NCBI RefSeq assembly: GCF_021601625.1
Contig: NZ_BQHR01000029.1
Span: 1-51,604 of the forward strand
Direction of reading: 5' to 3'
DNA: 51,604 nucleotides
From: Pseudomonas paraglycinae
Lineage (GTDB): Bacteria; Pseudomonadota; Gammaproteobacteria; Pseudomonadales; Pseudomonadaceae
In this document: positions 17,269 to 28,301 of the stretch, in pieces
Numbering within the stretch: position 1 is the stretch's first letter
Layout: each line of letters begins with the position of its first letter
Position numbers and translations under genes: made by a program
Notes under the pieces: model-generated
What the model was told of the DNA's origin: nothing
Databases searched by the model: none
Seen by the model: only the letters and a program-made list of their open reading frames with translations

Positions 17269-18155
17269 GTTCCAACAAGAGCACTCCAGGCCAGCGTTTC
17301 CGCGATGCGGTCGCCAGCGAACATCCGCTGCAAGTGGTCGGGGCGATCAACGCCAACCACGCGCTGCTGGCCAAGCGCGCCGGTTTCAAGGCGATCTACC
17401 TGTCGGGTGGCGGGGTGGCTGCCGGCTCCCTCGGCGTGCCGGACCTGGGCATCACCGGCCTGGATGACGTGCTGACCGACGTGCGCCGCATCACCGACGT
17501 CTGCGACCTGCCGCTGCTGGTGGACGTCGACACCGGTTTCGGCGCCTCGGCGTTCAACGTGGCCCGCACCGTCAAGTCGATGATCAAGTTCGGCGCAGCA
17601 GCGATTCACATCGAAGACCAGGTCGGCGCCAAACGCTGCGGTCACCGCCCTAATAAAGAAATCGTGACCCAGCAGGAAATGGTCGATCGCATCAAGGCTG
17701 CCGTCGATGCCCGCACCGACGACAGTTTTGTGATCATGGCCCGCACCGACGCCCTGGCCGTTGAAGGTCTGGAATCGGCACTGGATCGCGCCGCTGCGTG
17801 CATCGAGGCCGGCGCCGACATGATCTTTCCGGAAGCCATCACTGAACTCGAGATGTACAAGTTGTTCGCCAGCCGTGTGAAAGCGCCGATCCTGGCCAAC
17901 ATCACCGAATTCGGCTCGACGCCGCTGTACACCACCGAGCAACTGGCCGGCGCCGATGTGTCGCTGGTGCTGTACCCGCTGTCGGCGTTCCGCGCGATGA
18001 ACAAGGCTGCGGAAAACGTCTACACCGCGATCCGCCGCGACGGCACTCAGCAGAATGTCATCGACACCATGCAGACTCGCATGGAGCTCTACGATCGCAT
18101 CGATTACCACACCTTCGAGCAGAAGCTCGACGCGTTGTTTGCGGCGAAGAAGTAA
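17265..18155 (+). CDS. prpB: Methylisocitrate lyase
   Basis: A 296-residue lyase of the PEP mutase/isocitrate lyase superfamily that splits 2-methylisocitrate into pyruvate and succinate, the last step of the cycle. [11 protein letters not shown] carries the catalytic Cys125; VDVDTGFG and HIEDQVG supply metal and substrate ligands. Length and start are standard. Its ATG overlaps the regulator stop. Confidence 0.97.
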   Translation: MSSNKSTPGQRFRDAVASEHPLQVVGAINANHALLAKRAGFKAIYLSGGGVAAGSLGVPDLGITGLDDVLTDVRRITDVCDLPLLVDVDTGFGASAFNVARTVKSMIKFGAAAIHIEDQVGAKRCGHRPNKEIVTQQEMVDRIKAAVDARTDDSFVIMARTDALAVEGLESALDRAAACIEAGADMIFPEAITELEMYKLFASRVKAPILANITEFGSTPLYTTEQLAGADVSLVLYPLSAFRAMNKAAENVYTAIRRDGTQQNVIDTMQTRMELYDRIDYHTFEQKLDALFAAKK

Positions 18156-18198
18156 GCCGCAACCGTACTCCCTAATAAATTCAAGATTGGAGACAACA

Positions 18199-19326
18199 AT
18201 GGCCGAAGCAAAAGTACTCAGTGGCGCCGGGCTCCGGGGCCAGGTTGCCGGGCAAACCGCACTGTCCACCGTGGGCCAGGCCGGTGCCGGGTTGACCTAT
18301 CGCGGCTACGACGTGCGCGAACTGGCAGCAGATGCAAAATTTGAAGAAGTGGCGTACTTGCTGCTCTACGGAGAACTGCCGACCAAGGCACAGCTCGCCG
18401 ACTACCAGAGCAAACTCAGCAAGCTGCGCGACCTGCCACAAGCGCTGAAAGAAGTGCTGGAACGCATCCCCGCCGACGCCCACCCGATGGACGTGATGCG
18501 CACCGGTTGCTCGTTCCTGGGCAACATCGAGCCGGAGAAAGACTTCTCCGAGCAACGCGACAAGACCGACCGCCTGCTGGCCGCTTTCCCGGCGATCATG
18601 TGCTACTGGTATCGCTTCAGCCACGACGGCAAACGCATCAACTGCGTGACTGACGAGCAGTCCATCGGCGGCCACTTCCTGCACCTGCTGCATGACAAGA
18701 AGCCGAGCGAACTGCACGTCAAAGTGATGAACGTGTCGCTGATCCTCTACGCCGAGCACGAATTCAACGCCTCGACCTTCACCGCTCGCGTGTGTGCTTC
18801 GACCCTGTCCGATCTGTATTCCTGCGTCACGGCGGCCATCGGCTCGCTGCGTGGCCCGCTGCACGGTGGCGCCAACGAAGCGGCGATGGAAATGATCGAG
18901 CGCTTCTCGTCGCCGGAAGAGGCGATCAAAGGCACCCTCGGCATGCTCGAACGCAAGGACAAGATCATGGGCTTCGGCCACGCGATCTATAAGGACAGCG
19001 ATCCGCGCAACGAGGTGATCAAGGGCTGGTCGAAAAAACTCGCCGACGAAGTGGGCGACAAGGTGTTGTTCGCGGTTTCGGAAGCCATCGACAAGACCAT
19101 GTGGGAGCAGAAGAAACTGTTCCCCAACGCCGACTTCTACCATGCCTCGGCGTACCACTTCATGGGCATCCCGACCAAGCTGTTCACCCCGATCTTCGTC
19201 TGCTCGCGCCTGACCGGCTGGGCAGCGCACGTGTTCGAACAGCGCGCCAACAACCGCATCATCCGTCCAAGCGCCGAGTACACCGGCGTCGAACAGCGCA
19301 AGTTCGTGCCAATCGACCAGCGCTGA
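18199..19326 (+). CDS. prpC: 2-methylcitrate synthase
   Basis: A 375-residue citrate-synthase-fold enzyme that joins propionyl-CoA and oxaloacetate. Active-site segments are GPLHGGANEAA, GFGHAIYKDSDPR and the C-terminal FVPIDQR. TTGGAG lies eight bases before the ATG at 18199. An in-frame upstream ATG inside prpB is rejected because the family starts here. It follows prpB by 43 bases. Confidence 0.97.
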   Translation: MAEAKVLSGAGLRGQVAGQTALSTVGQAGAGLTYRGYDVRELAADAKFEEVAYLLLYGELPTKAQLADYQSKLSKLRDLPQALKEVLERIPADAHPMDVMRTGCSFLGNIEPEKDFSEQRDKTDRLLAAFPAIMCYWYRFSHDGKRINCVTDEQSIGGHFLHLLHDKKPSELHVKVMNVSLILYAEHEFNASTFTARVCASTLSDLYSCVTAAIGSLRGPLHGGANEAAMEMIERFSSPEEAIKGTLGMLERKDKIMGFGHAIYKDSDPRNEVIKGWSKKLADEVGDKVLFAVSEAIDKTMWEQKKLFPNADFYHASAYHFMGIPTKLFTPIFVCSRLTGWAAHVFEQRANNRIIRPSAEYTGVEQRKFVPIDQR

Positions 19327-19331
19327 CCGGG

Positions 19332-19357
19332 GAGGGCGCCGGCACAGGCGCCCCCTC
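19332..19357 (+). other. Hairpin at the prpC-acnD junction
   Basis: GAGGGCGCC (19332-19340) pairs with GGCGCCCCCTC (19347-19357) around a 6-base loop, followed by only three T. It is too T-poor for a strong terminator and may partly attenuate or stabilise the upstream mRNA. Confidence 0.55.
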
Positions 19358-19387
19358 TTTGAAACTACCGTGACCGAGTCCTGACCG

Positions 19388-21982
19388 ATGAACACAGAAT
19401 TTCGCAAGAACCTGCCCGGCACGCCGCTGGACTTTTTCGACGTCCGCGCGGCTGTCGATGCGATCCAGCCCGGCAGCTACGACACCCTGCCGTACACCTC
19501 TCGCGTGCTGGCGGAAAACCTCGTGCGTCGCTGCGACCCGGCCACGCTCACCGATTCCCTGAAACAACTGATCGAGCGCAAACGCGACCTCGACTTCCCG
19601 TGGTTCCCGGCTCGCGTGGTGTGCCACGACATTCTCGGCCAGACCGCGCTGGTGGATCTGGCCGGCCTGCGCGACGCGATTGCCCAGCAGGGCGGCGACC
19701 CGGCGCAGGTCAACCCGGTGGTGCCGACCCAACTGATCGTCGACCACTCGCTGGCGGTTGAAGCGGGCGGTTTTGACGCCCAGGCGTTCGAGAAGAACCG
19801 CGCCATCGAAGACCGTCGCAACGAAGACCGCTTCCACTTCATCAACTGGACCAAGAAGGCGTTCAAGAACGTCGACGTGATCCCGCCGGGCAACGGCATC
19901 ATGCACCAGATCAACCTGGAGAAAATGTCTCCGGTGATTCAGGTGCGCGACGGCGTGGCATTCCCGGATACCTGCGTCGGCACCGACAGCCACACCCCGC
20001 ACGTCGATGCGCTGGGCGTGATCGCCATCGGTGTCGGTGGTCTGGAAGCCGAAAGCGTGATGCTCGGCCGCGCGTCGTGGATGCGCCTGCCGGAAAGCGT
20101 CGGCGTCGAACTGACCGGCAAGCTGCAACCGGGCATCACCGCCACCGACATGGTGCTGGCGCTGACCGAATACCTGCGCAAACAGAAAGTGGTCGGCGCA
20201 TGGCTGGAGTTCTTCGGCGAAGGTGCTTCGGCACTGACCCTCGGCGACCGCGCGACCATCTCCAACATGGCCCCGGAATACGGCGCCACGGCGGCGATGT
20301 TCTACATCGACCAGCAGACTATCGATTACCTGAAACTCACCGGTCGCGAAGACCAGCAAGTTCAGCTGGTCGAGCAATACGCCAAGCAGATCGGTCTCTG
20401 GGCCGACAGCCTGAAAGGCGCGCAATACGAGCGCGGCCTGACCTTCGATCTGTCTTCGGTGGTGCGCAACATGGCCGGCCCGAGCAACCCGCACGCCCGT
20501 GTGGCGGTGTCGGATCTGGCGGCCAAAGGCATCGCCGGTCAGTGGGAAGACGTGCCGGGGCAAATGCCTGACGGCGCGGTGATCATCGCGGCCATCACCA
20601 GTTGCACCAACACCAGCAACCCGCGCAACGTGATCGCCGCTGGCCTGCTGGCGCGCAACGCCAACAAGCTCGGGCTGACTCGCAAGCCGTGGGTCAAGTC
20701 GTCGCTGGCGCCGGGCTCGAAAACCGTGGCGCTGTACCTCGATGAAGCGGGGCTGACCACGGAGCTGGAGCAACTCGGTTTTGGCGTTGTCGCCTTCGCC
20801 TGCACCACCTGCAACGGCATGTCCGGCGCGCTGGATCCGGTGATCCAGCAAGAGATCATCGACCGCGATCTGTATGCGACCGCTGTGCTGTCTGGCAACC
20901 GCAACTTCGACGGGCGGATTCACCCGTACGCCAAGCAGGCGTTCCTTGCTTCGCCGCCGCTGGTGGTGGCCTACGCGATTGCCGGCACTATTCGTTTCGA
21001 CATTGAAAAAGACGTGCTGGGCGTGGTCGACGGCAAGGAAGTTCGCCTGAAAGACATCTGGCCGAGCGACGAAGAAATCGACGCGGTGGTGAAATCCTCG
21101 GTCAAGCCCGAGCAGTTCCGTCAGGTCTACATCCCGATGTTCGCCATCCATGAAGACACCGGCCCGAAAGTCACGCCGCTGTACGACTGGCGCGAGATGA
21201 GCACCTACATCCGCCGTCCGCCGTACTGGGAAGGCGCACTGGCCGGCGCGCGTCCGCTCAAGGGCATGCGCCCGCTGGCGGTGCTGCCGGACAACATCAC
21301 CACCGATCACCTGTCGCCGTCGAACGCAATCATGCTCGACAGCGCCGCCGGTGAGTACCTGGCGAAAATGGGCCTGCCGGAAGAGGACTTCAACTCTTAC
21401 GCGACCCACCGTGGCGACCACTTGACCGCGCAGCGCGCAACGTTTGCCAACCCGAAACTGTTCAACGAAATGGTTGTGGAAAACGGCAAGGTCAAGCAGG
21501 GCTCCCTGGCCCGTGTCGAGCCGGAAGGCAAAGTGATGCGCATGTGGGAAGCCATCGAAACCTACATGGAGCGCAAGCAGCCGCTGATCATCATCGCCGG
21601 CGCCGACTACGGTCAGGGATCGTCCCGGGACTGGGCGGCCAAAGGCGTGCGTCTGGCGGGTGTGGAAGCGATCGCCGCCGAAGGTTTCGAGCGCATTCAC
21701 CGCACCAACCTGGTGGGCATGGGCGTGTTGCCGCTGGAATTCAAACCGGGCACCGACCGCAAGACGCTGGGCATCGACGGCAGCGAAACCTACGACGTGA
21801 TCGGCGAGCGCACGCCGCGTGCCGACCTGACGCTGGTAATCCATCGCAAGAACGGTGAACGCGTCGATGTGCCGGTGACCTGCCGCCTCGACACCGCCGA
21901 AGAAGTGTCGATCTACGAGGCCGGCGGCGTGTTGCAGCGCTTCGCTCAGGACTTCCTCGAAGAGTCGGCGGTTGCCGTTTAA
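19388..21982 (+). CDS. acnD: Fe/S-dependent 2-methylisocitrate dehydratase
   Basis: An 864-residue aconitase-family enzyme that dehydrates 2-methylcitrate. The [4Fe-4S] ligands are Cys406 (TSCTNTSNP), Cys472 and Cys475 (CTTCNGMSG). The swivel domain near the C-terminus has GADYGQGSSRDWAAKG. The neighbouring prpF identifies it as AcnD rather than housekeeping AcnA, since AcnD needs PrpF to isomerise its product. It lies 61 bases after prpC. Confidence 0.96.
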   Translation: MNTEFRKNLPGTPLDFFDVRAAVDAIQPGSYDTLPYTSRVLAENLVRRCDPATLTDSLKQLIERKRDLDFPWFPARVVCHDILGQTALVDLAGLRDAIAQQGGDPAQVNPVVPTQLIVDHSLAVEAGGFDAQAFEKNRAIEDRRNEDRFHFINWTKKAFKNVDVIPPGNGIMHQINLEKMSPVIQVRDGVAFPDTCVGTDSHTPHVDALGVIAIGVGGLEAESVMLGRASWMRLPESVGVELTGKLQPGITATDMVLALTEYLRKQKVVGAWLEFFGEGASALTLGDRATISNMAPEYGATAAMFYIDQQTIDYLKLTGREDQQVQLVEQYAKQIGLWADSLKGAQYERGLTFDLSSVVRNMAGPSNPHARVAVSDLAAKGIAGQWEDVPGQMPDGAVIIAAITSCTNTSNPRNVIAAGLLARNANKLGLTRKPWVKSSLAPGSKTVALYLDEAGLTTELEQLGFGVVAFACTTCNGMSGALDPVIQQEIIDRDLYATAVLSGNRNFDGRIHPYAKQAFLASPPLVVAYAIAGTIRFDIEKDVLGVVDGKEVRLKDIWPSDEEIDAVVKSSVKPEQFRQVYIPMFAIHEDTGPKVTPLYDWREMSTYIRRPPYWEGALAGARPLKGMRPLAVLPDNITTDHLSPSNAIMLDSAAGEYLAKMGLPEEDFNSYATHRGDHLTAQRATFANPKLFNEMVVENGKVKQGSLARVEPEGKVMRMWEAIETYMERKQPLIIIAGADYGQGSSRDWAAKGVRLAGVEAIAAEGFERIHRTNLVGMGVLPLEFKPGTDRKTLGIDGSETYDVIGERTPRADLTLVIHRKNGERVDVPVTCRLDTAEEVSIYEAGGVLQRFAQDFLEESAVAV

Positions 21983-21997
21983 ATCAACTGATGTGGG

Positions 21998-22018
21998 CAT
22001 GGGACTTCAAGTCCCATG
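21998..22018 (+). other. Hairpin at the acnD-prpF junction
   Basis: CATGGGAC (21998-22005) pairs with GTCCCATG (22011-22018) over a 5-base loop. It ends eight bases before the prpF ribosome site AAGGAG (22027-22032), so it could shape translation initiation or mRNA stability. Confidence 0.6.
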
Positions 22019-22036
22019 TCTTCGTTAAGGAGCACC

Positions 22037-23239
22037 ATGGCTCACGCAGCTAATTTCGTACCGCAGATCAAAATCCCCGCCACCTACATGCGTGGCGGCA
22101 CCAGCAAAGGCGTGTTTTTCAGCCTCAAGGATCTGCCCGAAGCCGCGCAGATTCCCGGCCCGGCCCGTGATGCGCTGTTGCTGCGGGTCATCGGCAGCCC
22201 CGATCCGTACGACAAGCAGATCGACGGCATGGGCGGCGCCACCTCGAGCACCAGCAAAACCGTGATCCTGTCGAAAAGCATCAAGGCCGATCACGACGTC
22301 GATTACCTGTTCGGTCAGGTGTCGATCGACAAGCCGTTCGTGGACTGGAGCGGCAACTGCGGCAACCTGTCGGCGGCAGTCGGTTCGTTCGCCATCAGCA
22401 ACGGTCTGGTGGACGCCAGCCGCATTCCGCACAACGGTGTGGCGGTGGTTCGCGTGTGGCAGGCCAACATCGGTAAAACGATCATTGCCCACGTGCCGAT
22501 CACCAATGGCGAAGTCCAGGAAACCGGCGATTTCGAACTCGACGGCGTGACCTTTCCGGCCGCCGAAGTACAGGTCGAATTCATGGACCCGGCGGCGGAA
22601 GAAGAGGGCGGCGGCGGTTCGATGTTCCCCACCGGCAACCTGATCGACGAGCTGGAAGTGCCGGGTGTCGGCACGTTCAAGGCGACCATGATCAACGCGG
22701 GTATCCCGACGATCTTCGTCAACGCCGAAGACATCGGTTACACCGGTACTGAATTGCAAAGCGCGATCAACAGCGATCCGAAAGCGTTACAGATGTTTGA
22801 GACCATTCGTGCCTACGGTGCTTTGCGCATGGGGCTGATTTCCAGTCTGGATGAAGCGGCCAAGCGTCAGCACACGCCGAAAGTGGCGTTCGTTGCCAAA
22901 CCTGCGGATTACGTGGCATCCAGTGGCAAAGCCATTGGCGCTGGGGATGTGGATTTGCTGGTGCGGGCGTTGTCGATGGGCAAGCTGCACCACGCGATGA
23001 TGGGGACGGCGGCGGTGGCGATTGGCACCGCAGCAGCCATCTCGGGCACTTTGGTGAACCTGGCGGCCGGCGGCGTTGAGCGCAACGCTGTGCGCTTCGG
23101 GCATCCGTCCGGGACGTTGCGTGTCGGGGCTGAAGCGAGTCTGGAAAACGGTGAGTGGATCGTGAAGAAAGCGATCATGAGCCGTAGTGCACGCGTCCTG
23201 ATGGAAGGTTACGTGCGCGTTCCTGGCGATTCGTTCTAA
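22037..23239 (+). CDS. prpF: 2-methylaconitate cis-trans isomerase
   Basis: A 400-residue protein of the diaminopimelate-epimerase fold. [13 protein letters not shown] at the start, [12 protein letters not shown] and [14 protein letters not shown] are the active-site segments; the latter includes a Cys in the position used as a catalytic base in this fold. It converts the trans-type 2-methylaconitate made by AcnD to the cis form. I start at the ATG at 22037 with AAGGAG five bases away rather than the ATG at 22016. Confidence 0.95.
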   Translation: MAHAANFVPQIKIPATYMRGGTSKGVFFSLKDLPEAAQIPGPARDALLLRVIGSPDPYDKQIDGMGGATSSTSKTVILSKSIKADHDVDYLFGQVSIDKPFVDWSGNCGNLSAAVGSFAISNGLVDASRIPHNGVAVVRVWQANIGKTIIAHVPITNGEVQETGDFELDGVTFPAAEVQVEFMDPAAEEEGGGGSMFPTGNLIDELEVPGVGTFKATMINAGIPTIFVNAEDIGYTGTELQSAINSDPKALQMFETIRAYGALRMGLISSLDEAAKRQHTPKVAFVAKPADYVASSGKAIGAGDVDLLVRALSMGKLHHAMMGTAAVAIGTAAAISGTLVNLAAGGVERNAVRFGHPSGTLRVGAEASLENGEWIVKKAIMSRSARVLMEGYVRVPGDSF

Positions 23240-23247
23240 CGCACAGT

Positions 23248-23277
23248 CGCTGAGAGCGAACCTGATCGCTCTCAGCG
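23248..23277 (+). other. Hairpin at the prpF-prpD junction
   Basis: CGCTGAGAGCGA (23248-23259) is perfectly complementary to 23266-23277 with a 6-base loop. CTTTACG follows rather than a T run. It is a strong stem in the 118-base gap before prpD and may cause partial termination or block exonucleases. Confidence 0.65.
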
Positions 23278-23357
23278 CTTTACGCATTTCAATAACAAGA
23301 AAAATTAGCCCTGAACCGAGGTCCCATCAACGAACCACTTCCAAGAGTGAATCGAAC

Positions 23358-24842
23358 ATGAGCGCCAACGTCGACCTGAACAACCGCCCCGACTACGACC
23401 GTGTCCTGCAGGACATCGCCGATTACGTCCTCACCTGCAAGATCGAATCTGCCGAAGCCCTCGACACCGCCCGCAACTGCCTGATGGACACGCTGGGCTG
23501 CGGCCTGCTGGCTCTGCGTTTCCCCGAGTGCACCAAACACCTTGGCCCCATCGTCGAAGGCACCGTCGTCCCATTCGGCGCCCGAGTTCCAGGCACGTCC
23601 TATCGCCTCGACCCAATCAAAGCCGCGTGGGACATCGGCTGCATCGTGCGCTGGCTCGATTACAACGACACCTGGCTCGCCGCCGAATGGGGGCATCCGT
23701 CGGACAACCTCGGCGGGATTCTCGCGGTGGCCGATCACCTGTCGCAAAAGCGTCTGGCAAATGGTGAAACGCCGCTGACGGTGCGCGATGTACTCGAAGC
23801 GATGATCATGGCCCACGAAATCCAGGGCGTGATCGCGCTGGAAAACTCGTTCAATCGCGTAGGCCTCGACCACGTCATTCTGGTGAAGGTGGCCTCGACT
23901 GCCGTGACCGCCAAACTGATGGGCGCCAACCGTGAGCAGCTGTTATCAGCGTTGTCCCACGCGTTCGCCGACGGCCAGGCATTGCGCACGTACCGCCATG
24001 CGCCGAACGCCGGTTCACGCAAATCCTGGGCGGCGGGGGATGCATCGAGCCGGGGCGTGCGGCTGGCGGATATCGCGATGCGCGGCGAAATGGGAATCCC
24101 CGGCGTCTTGAGTGCCAAACAATGGGGCTTTTACGACGTTTTGTTCAGCCACACCAACAACGATCTGGCGCTCAAGCCCGAAGACAAGCGCGCCTTCAGT
24201 TTTTCCCGACCGTTCGGCAGCTACGTGATGGAGAACGTGCTGTTCAAAATCAGCTTCCCCGCCGAATTCCACGCGCAAACCGCCTGCGAAGCCGCCGTGA
24301 CCTTACACCCGCAGGTGCGTAATCGTCTGCATGAGATCGACCGGATCGTCATCACCACCCACGAATCGGCGATTCGCATCATTTCCAAGGTCGGGCCGCT
24401 GGCCAATGCCGCCGACCGCGATCACTGCCTCCAGTACATGACCGCCGTGCCGCTGGCGTTCGGCAATCTGGTGGCCGAGCAGTACGAAGACGATTTCCAC
24501 AAGGCCCATCCGGTCATCGATGTGCTGCGCGAGAAAATGGTCATCGTCGAGGACCCGCGCTTCACCCGTGAATACCTGGAGGCCGACAAACGCTCGATTG
24601 CCAACGCGGTGCAGGTGTTTTTCAAGGACGGTTCGAGCACGGAGAACGTGGTGGTGGAATACCCGATTGGCCATCGCCGGCGTCGCGCCGAGGGCATTCC
24701 ATTGCTGGAGGACAAGTTCAGGGCAAATCTGGCCACCCGTTTCACCGGGCAGCGCAGCGGGGAGATTCTTGCGCTGTGCAAGGATCAGGCGCGGCTTGAA
24801 ACCACGCCGGTGAACCGGTTTGTCGATTTATTGGTTATTTGA
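23358..24842 (+). CDS. prpD: 2-methylcitrate dehydratase (MmgE/PrpD family)
   Basis: A 494-residue MmgE/PrpD protein with [20 protein letters not shown] at its start, [20 protein letters not shown] near 99-118 and [15 protein letters not shown] in the middle. PrpD dehydrates 2-methylcitrate without an iron-sulfur cluster. The operon therefore carries two routes for this step, AcnD+PrpF and PrpD, which is common in pseudomonads. It is the last gene, and its stop codon overlaps the convergent ppsR gene by eight bases. Confidence 0.95.
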   Translation: MSANVDLNNRPDYDRVLQDIADYVLTCKIESAEALDTARNCLMDTLGCGLLALRFPECTKHLGPIVEGTVVPFGARVPGTSYRLDPIKAAWDIGCIVRWLDYNDTWLAAEWGHPSDNLGGILAVADHLSQKRLANGETPLTVRDVLEAMIMAHEIQGVIALENSFNRVGLDHVILVKVASTAVTAKLMGANREQLLSALSHAFADGQALRTYRHAPNAGSRKSWAAGDASSRGVRLADIAMRGEMGIPGVLSAKQWGFYDVLFSHTNNDLALKPEDKRAFSFSRPFGSYVMENVLFKISFPAEFHAQTACEAAVTLHPQVRNRLHEIDRIVITTHESAIRIISKVGPLANAADRDHCLQYMTAVPLAFGNLVAEQYEDDFHKAHPVIDVLREKMVIVEDPRFTREYLEADKRSIANAVQVFFKDGSSTENVVVEYPIGHRRRRAEGIPLLEDKFRANLATRFTGQRSGEILALCKDQARLETTPVNRFVDLLVI

Positions 24843-25653
24843 AGCGCCGCTCCACGCCTTTTTCCACGAGGATCTTCGCGGAAATTTCTTCTACCGAGAA
24901 ATGCGTGGAGTTGATGTTCGGGATGTTCTCGCGGCGGAACAGGTTTTCCACCTCGCGCACCTCGAACTCGCACTGGGCGTAGCTCGAATAGCGGCTGTTG
25001 GGCTTTCGTTCGTTGCGGATCGCGGTAAGGCGGTCCGGGTCGATGGTCAGGCCGAACAGCTTGTGCTGGTGGGCGCGCAGGGCGGCCGGCAGTTGCAGGC
25101 GTTCCATGTCGTCTTCGGTCAGCGGGTAGTTGGCCGCGCGGATGCCGAACTGCATCGCCATGTACAGGCACGTCGGCGTCTTACCACAACGCGACACGCC
25201 CACTAGTATCAGGTCGGCCTTGTCGTAATAGTGGGTGCGGGCGCCATCGTCGTTGTCGAGGGCGAAGTTCACGGCCTCGATCCGCTCCATGTAATTGGAG
25301 TTGTGACCGATGGAGTGGGACTTGCCGACGGTGTAGGAAGAATGCTCGGTCAGTTCCTGCTCGAGCGGGGCGAGGAACGTCGAGAAGATGTCGATCATGA
25401 AACCATTGGAGGTTGCGAGAATCTCACGAATGTCCTGATTGACGATGGTGTCGAAGATGATCGGCCGGAAACCGTCGGTTTCAGCGGCTTTGTTGATTTG
25501 TTGTACCATGGCCCGCGCTTTTTCAACGCTGTCGATGTACGGCCGCGTGAATTTGCTGAAGGTAATGTTTTCGAACTGCGCCAGAAGGCTTTGACCCAGG
25601 GTTTCGGCGGTGATGCCGGTGCCATCGGAGATAAAGAAAGCAGATCGTTTCAT
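24835..25653 (-). CDS. ppsR: PEP synthase regulatory protein (kinase/pyrophosphorylase)
   Basis: A 272-residue DUF299-family bifunctional enzyme. It inactivates PEP synthase by ADP-dependent threonine phosphorylation and reactivates it by phosphate-dependent dephosphorylation. [11 protein letters not shown] is the P-loop; [12 protein letters not shown] is the conserved start and [10 protein letters not shown] the end. I place the start at the ATG at 25653 (MKRSAFF), matching the family; an upstream in-frame ATG would add 22 unconserved residues. It is divergent from its target ppsA and ends inside the last codons of convergent prpD. Confidence 0.95.
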   Translation of the reverse strand: MKRSAFFISDGTGITAETLGQSLLAQFENITFSKFTRPYIDSVEKARAMVQQINKAAETDGFRPIIFDTIVNQDIREILATSNGFMIDIFSTFLAPLEQELTEHSSYTVGKSHSIGHNSNYMERIEAVNFALDNDDGARTHYYDKADLILVGVSRCGKTPTCLYMAMQFGIRAANYPLTEDDMERLQLPAALRAHQHKLFGLTIDPDRLTAIRNERKPNSRYSSYAQCEFEVREVENLFRRENIPNINSTHFSVEEISAKILVEKGVERRFK

Positions 25654-25827
25654 TTGCACCTTGGGCCTTAAGCTAATGAGTATTTCTGGATATGATAGGC
25701 GCGATTTGCCGGCCGCCATTGGCCCGCATTCTCACTTATTTTCCAGGTCCAGGCCATACAGCCGGCCAACGCTCCCCCGAGCCGCCGGTTTCTGAGCTTT
25801 TCCAACACAGTTAGTGGAGAGATCACC

Positions 25828-28203
25828 TTGGTAGAGTACGTAGTTTCCCTCGATAAGCTCGGCAAACACGATGTTGAGCATGTGGGGGGCAAGAACGCAT
25901 CCCTGGGCGAGATGATCAGTAACCTGGCCGGTGCCGGTGTTTCGGTCCCCGGCGGCTTCGCCACCACGGCGCAAGCCTATCGCGACTTCTTGGAACTGAG
26001 CGGTCTGAACGATCAGATCCACAAGGCCCTTGATGCGCTGGACGTCGATGACGTCAATGCCCTGGCCAAGACCGGCGCCCAGATCCGCCAATGGATCATG
26101 GAAGCCGAATTCCCTGAAAAACTGAACACCGAGATCCGCACCGCGTTCGCCGCGCTGTCGGCCGGCAATCCTGACGTCGCCGTGGCCGTGCGTTCCTCCG
26201 CCACCGCCGAAGACTTGCCGGACGCTTCGTTCGCCGGTCAGCAGGAAACCTTCCTGAACATCCGTGGCGTGGAAAACGTCATCCGCGCGGCCAAGGAAGT
26301 GTTCGCTTCCCTGTTCAACGACCGTGCCATTTCCTACCGCGTCCACCAGGGCTTCGACCACAAACTGGTCGCCCTGTCCGCTGGCGTGCAGCGCATGGTG
26401 CGTTCGGAAACCGGCACCGCCGGTGTGATGTTCACCCTCGATACCGAATCCGGCTTCCGTGACGTGGTGTTCATCACCGGCGCCTACGGCCTGGGCGAAA
26501 CCGTCGTACAAGGCGCGGTGAACCCGGACGAATTCTATGTCCACAAGGGCACGCTGGCAGCCGGTCGTCCGGCAATCCTGCGCCGCAACCTGGGCAGCAA
26601 GGCCATCAAGATGATCTACGGCGACGAGGCCAAGGCCGGTCGTTCCGTGAAAACCGTTGATGTCGACAAGGCCGAACGCGCGCGTTTCTGCCTGACCGAC
26701 GCTGAAGTCAGCGAGCTGGCAAAGCAGGCGATGATCATCGAGAAGCACTACGGCTGCCCGATGGACATCGAGTGGGCCAAAGACGGTGACGACGGCAAGC
26801 TGTACATCGTGCAGGCCCGTCCGGAAACCGTGAAGAGCCGCACCCAGGCCAACGTCATGGAACGTTACCTGCTGAAAGAGACCGGCACCGTGCTGGTGGA
26901 AGGTCGTGCCATCGGCCAGCGCATCGGCGCCGGCAAGGTGCGGATCATCAAGGACGTCTCCGAGATGGACAAGGTTCAGCCGGGCGACGTACTGGTCTCC
27001 GACATGACCGACCCGGACTGGGAACCGGTCATGAAGCGCGCCAGCGCCATCGTCACCAACCGTGGCGGCCGTACCTGCCACGCGGCGATCATTGCTCGTG
27101 AGCTGGGTATTCCTGCTGTTGTCGGTTGCGGCAACGCCACCCAACTGCTGAAGGATGGCCAGGGCGTGACCGTGTCCTGCGCCGAAGGCGACACCGGTTA
27201 CATCTTCGAAGGCGAACTGGGTTTCGACATCAAGAAGAACTCCGTCGACGCCATGCCGGAACTGCCGTTCAAGATCATGATGAACGTCGGCAACCCGGAC
27301 CGCGCCTTCGACTTCGCGCAGCTGCCGAACGCCGGTGTGGGCCTGGCCCGTCTGGAATTCATTATCAACCGCATGATCGGCGTGCACCCGAAAGCGCTGT
27401 TGAACTACGACGGCCTGCCACAGGACATCAAGGAAAGCGTCGACAAGCGCATCGCCGGTTACGACGATCCGGTCGGCTTCTATGTCGAGAAGCTGGTTGA
27501 AGGCATCAGCACCCTGGCCGCTGCGTTCGCACCGAAGAAGGTCATCGTGCGTCTGTCGGACTTCAAGTCCAACGAATACGCCAACCTGATCGGCGGCAAA
27601 CTCTACGAGCCGGAAGAAGAAAACCCGATGCTGGGCTTCCGTGGCGCGTCGCGTTACATCAGCGAATCGTTCCGCGACTGCTTCGAACTCGAGTGCCGTG
27701 CGCTGAAACGCGTGCGCAACGAGATGGGCCTGACCAACGTCGAAATCATGGTGCCGTTCGTCCGTACCCTTGGCGAAGCCAGCCAGGTGGTGGATCTGCT
27801 GGCCGAGAATGGCCTCAAGCGTGGCGACAACGGTCTGCGCGTGATCATGATGTGCGAACTGCCATCCAACGCGATCCTGGCTGAAGAGTTCCTCGAATTC
27901 TTCGACGGTTTCTCGATCGGCTCCAACGACCTGACTCAGCTGACACTGGGTCTGGACCGTGACTCCGGGATCATCGCGCACCTGTTCGACGAGCGTAATC
28001 CGGCGGTCAAGAAGCTGTTGGCCAACGCGATTGCCGCGTGCAACAAGGCCGGCAAATACATCGGCATCTGCGGTCAGGGCCCTTCGGACCACCCGGACCT
28101 AGCCAAGTGGCTGATGGAGCAGGGCATCGAAAGCGTGTCGCTGAACCCGGACACCGTGCTGGAAACCTGGTTCTTCCTTGCCGAAGGCCAAGCGGCGGAA
28201 TAA
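25828..28203 (+). CDS. ppsA: Phosphoenolpyruvate synthase
   Basis: A 791-residue enzyme that makes PEP, AMP and phosphate from pyruvate and ATP for gluconeogenesis. Domains: N-terminal ATP-grasp ([31 protein letters not shown]), central phosphohistidine domain with His418 in GGRTCHAAI, and C-terminal PEP/pyruvate TIM barrel ([26 protein letters not shown]). The start codon is TTG at 25828 with GGAGAG nine bases upstream; no ATG fits. With prp genes next door making pyruvate, the neighbourhood suits growth on propionate and other short-chain acids. Confidence 0.96.
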   Translation: MVEYVVSLDKLGKHDVEHVGGKNASLGEMISNLAGAGVSVPGGFATTAQAYRDFLELSGLNDQIHKALDALDVDDVNALAKTGAQIRQWIMEAEFPEKLNTEIRTAFAALSAGNPDVAVAVRSSATAEDLPDASFAGQQETFLNIRGVENVIRAAKEVFASLFNDRAISYRVHQGFDHKLVALSAGVQRMVRSETGTAGVMFTLDTESGFRDVVFITGAYGLGETVVQGAVNPDEFYVHKGTLAAGRPAILRRNLGSKAIKMIYGDEAKAGRSVKTVDVDKAERARFCLTDAEVSELAKQAMIIEKHYGCPMDIEWAKDGDDGKLYIVQARPETVKSRTQANVMERYLLKETGTVLVEGRAIGQRIGAGKVRIIKDVSEMDKVQPGDVLVSDMTDPDWEPVMKRASAIVTNRGGRTCHAAIIARELGIPAVVGCGNATQLLKDGQGVTVSCAEGDTGYIFEGELGFDIKKNSVDAMPELPFKIMMNVGNPDRAFDFAQLPNAGVGLARLEFIINRMIGVHPKALLNYDGLPQDIKESVDKRIAGYDDPVGFYVEKLVEGISTLAAAFAPKKVIVRLSDFKSNEYANLIGGKLYEPEEENPMLGFRGASRYISESFRDCFELECRALKRVRNEMGLTNVEIMVPFVRTLGEASQVVDLLAENGLKRGDNGLRVIMMCELPSNAILAEEFLEFFDGFSIGSNDLTQLTLGLDRDSGIIAHLFDERNPAVKKLLANAIAACNKAGKYIGICGQGPSDHPDLAKWLMEQGIESVSLNPDTVLETWFFLAEGQAAE

Positions 28204-28213
28204 GCCGTGAATG

Positions 28214-28247
28214 AAGCCCCGGCCCGTTGAACCGGGTCGGGGCTTTA
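28214..28247 (+). terminator. ppsA terminator 1
   Basis: AAGCCCCGGCCCG (28214-28226) pairs with 28233-28245 with one G-T wobble around a 6-base loop. The T tract is short (TTT), so it may leak into the second hairpin downstream. Confidence 0.75.
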
Positions 28248-28257
28248 AGATTGAAGT

Positions 28258-28288
28258 AGGGCGAGCTCTCCGGATGCCGCCCTTTTTT
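28258..28288 (+). terminator. ppsA terminator 2
   Basis: AGGGCG (28258-28263) and CGCCCT (28278-28283) form a 6-bp stem with a 14-base loop, followed by six T (28283-28288). It lies 14 bases before the hydrolase ATG, so it also sits in that gene's leader. Confidence 0.65.
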
Positions 28289-28301
28289 GTGCAAGAGCAT
28301 T

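Noticed and set aside
25732-28092. A 786-codon open frame on the minus strand opposite ppsA
   Set aside because: It is a mirror of the GC-rich codon pattern of ppsA; composition is atypical and no family motif appears. The same holds for long frames opposite acnD (19259-22000), nirB (37915-40500), rlmL (47835-50198) and the RHS gene (231-1913, 1920-3275).
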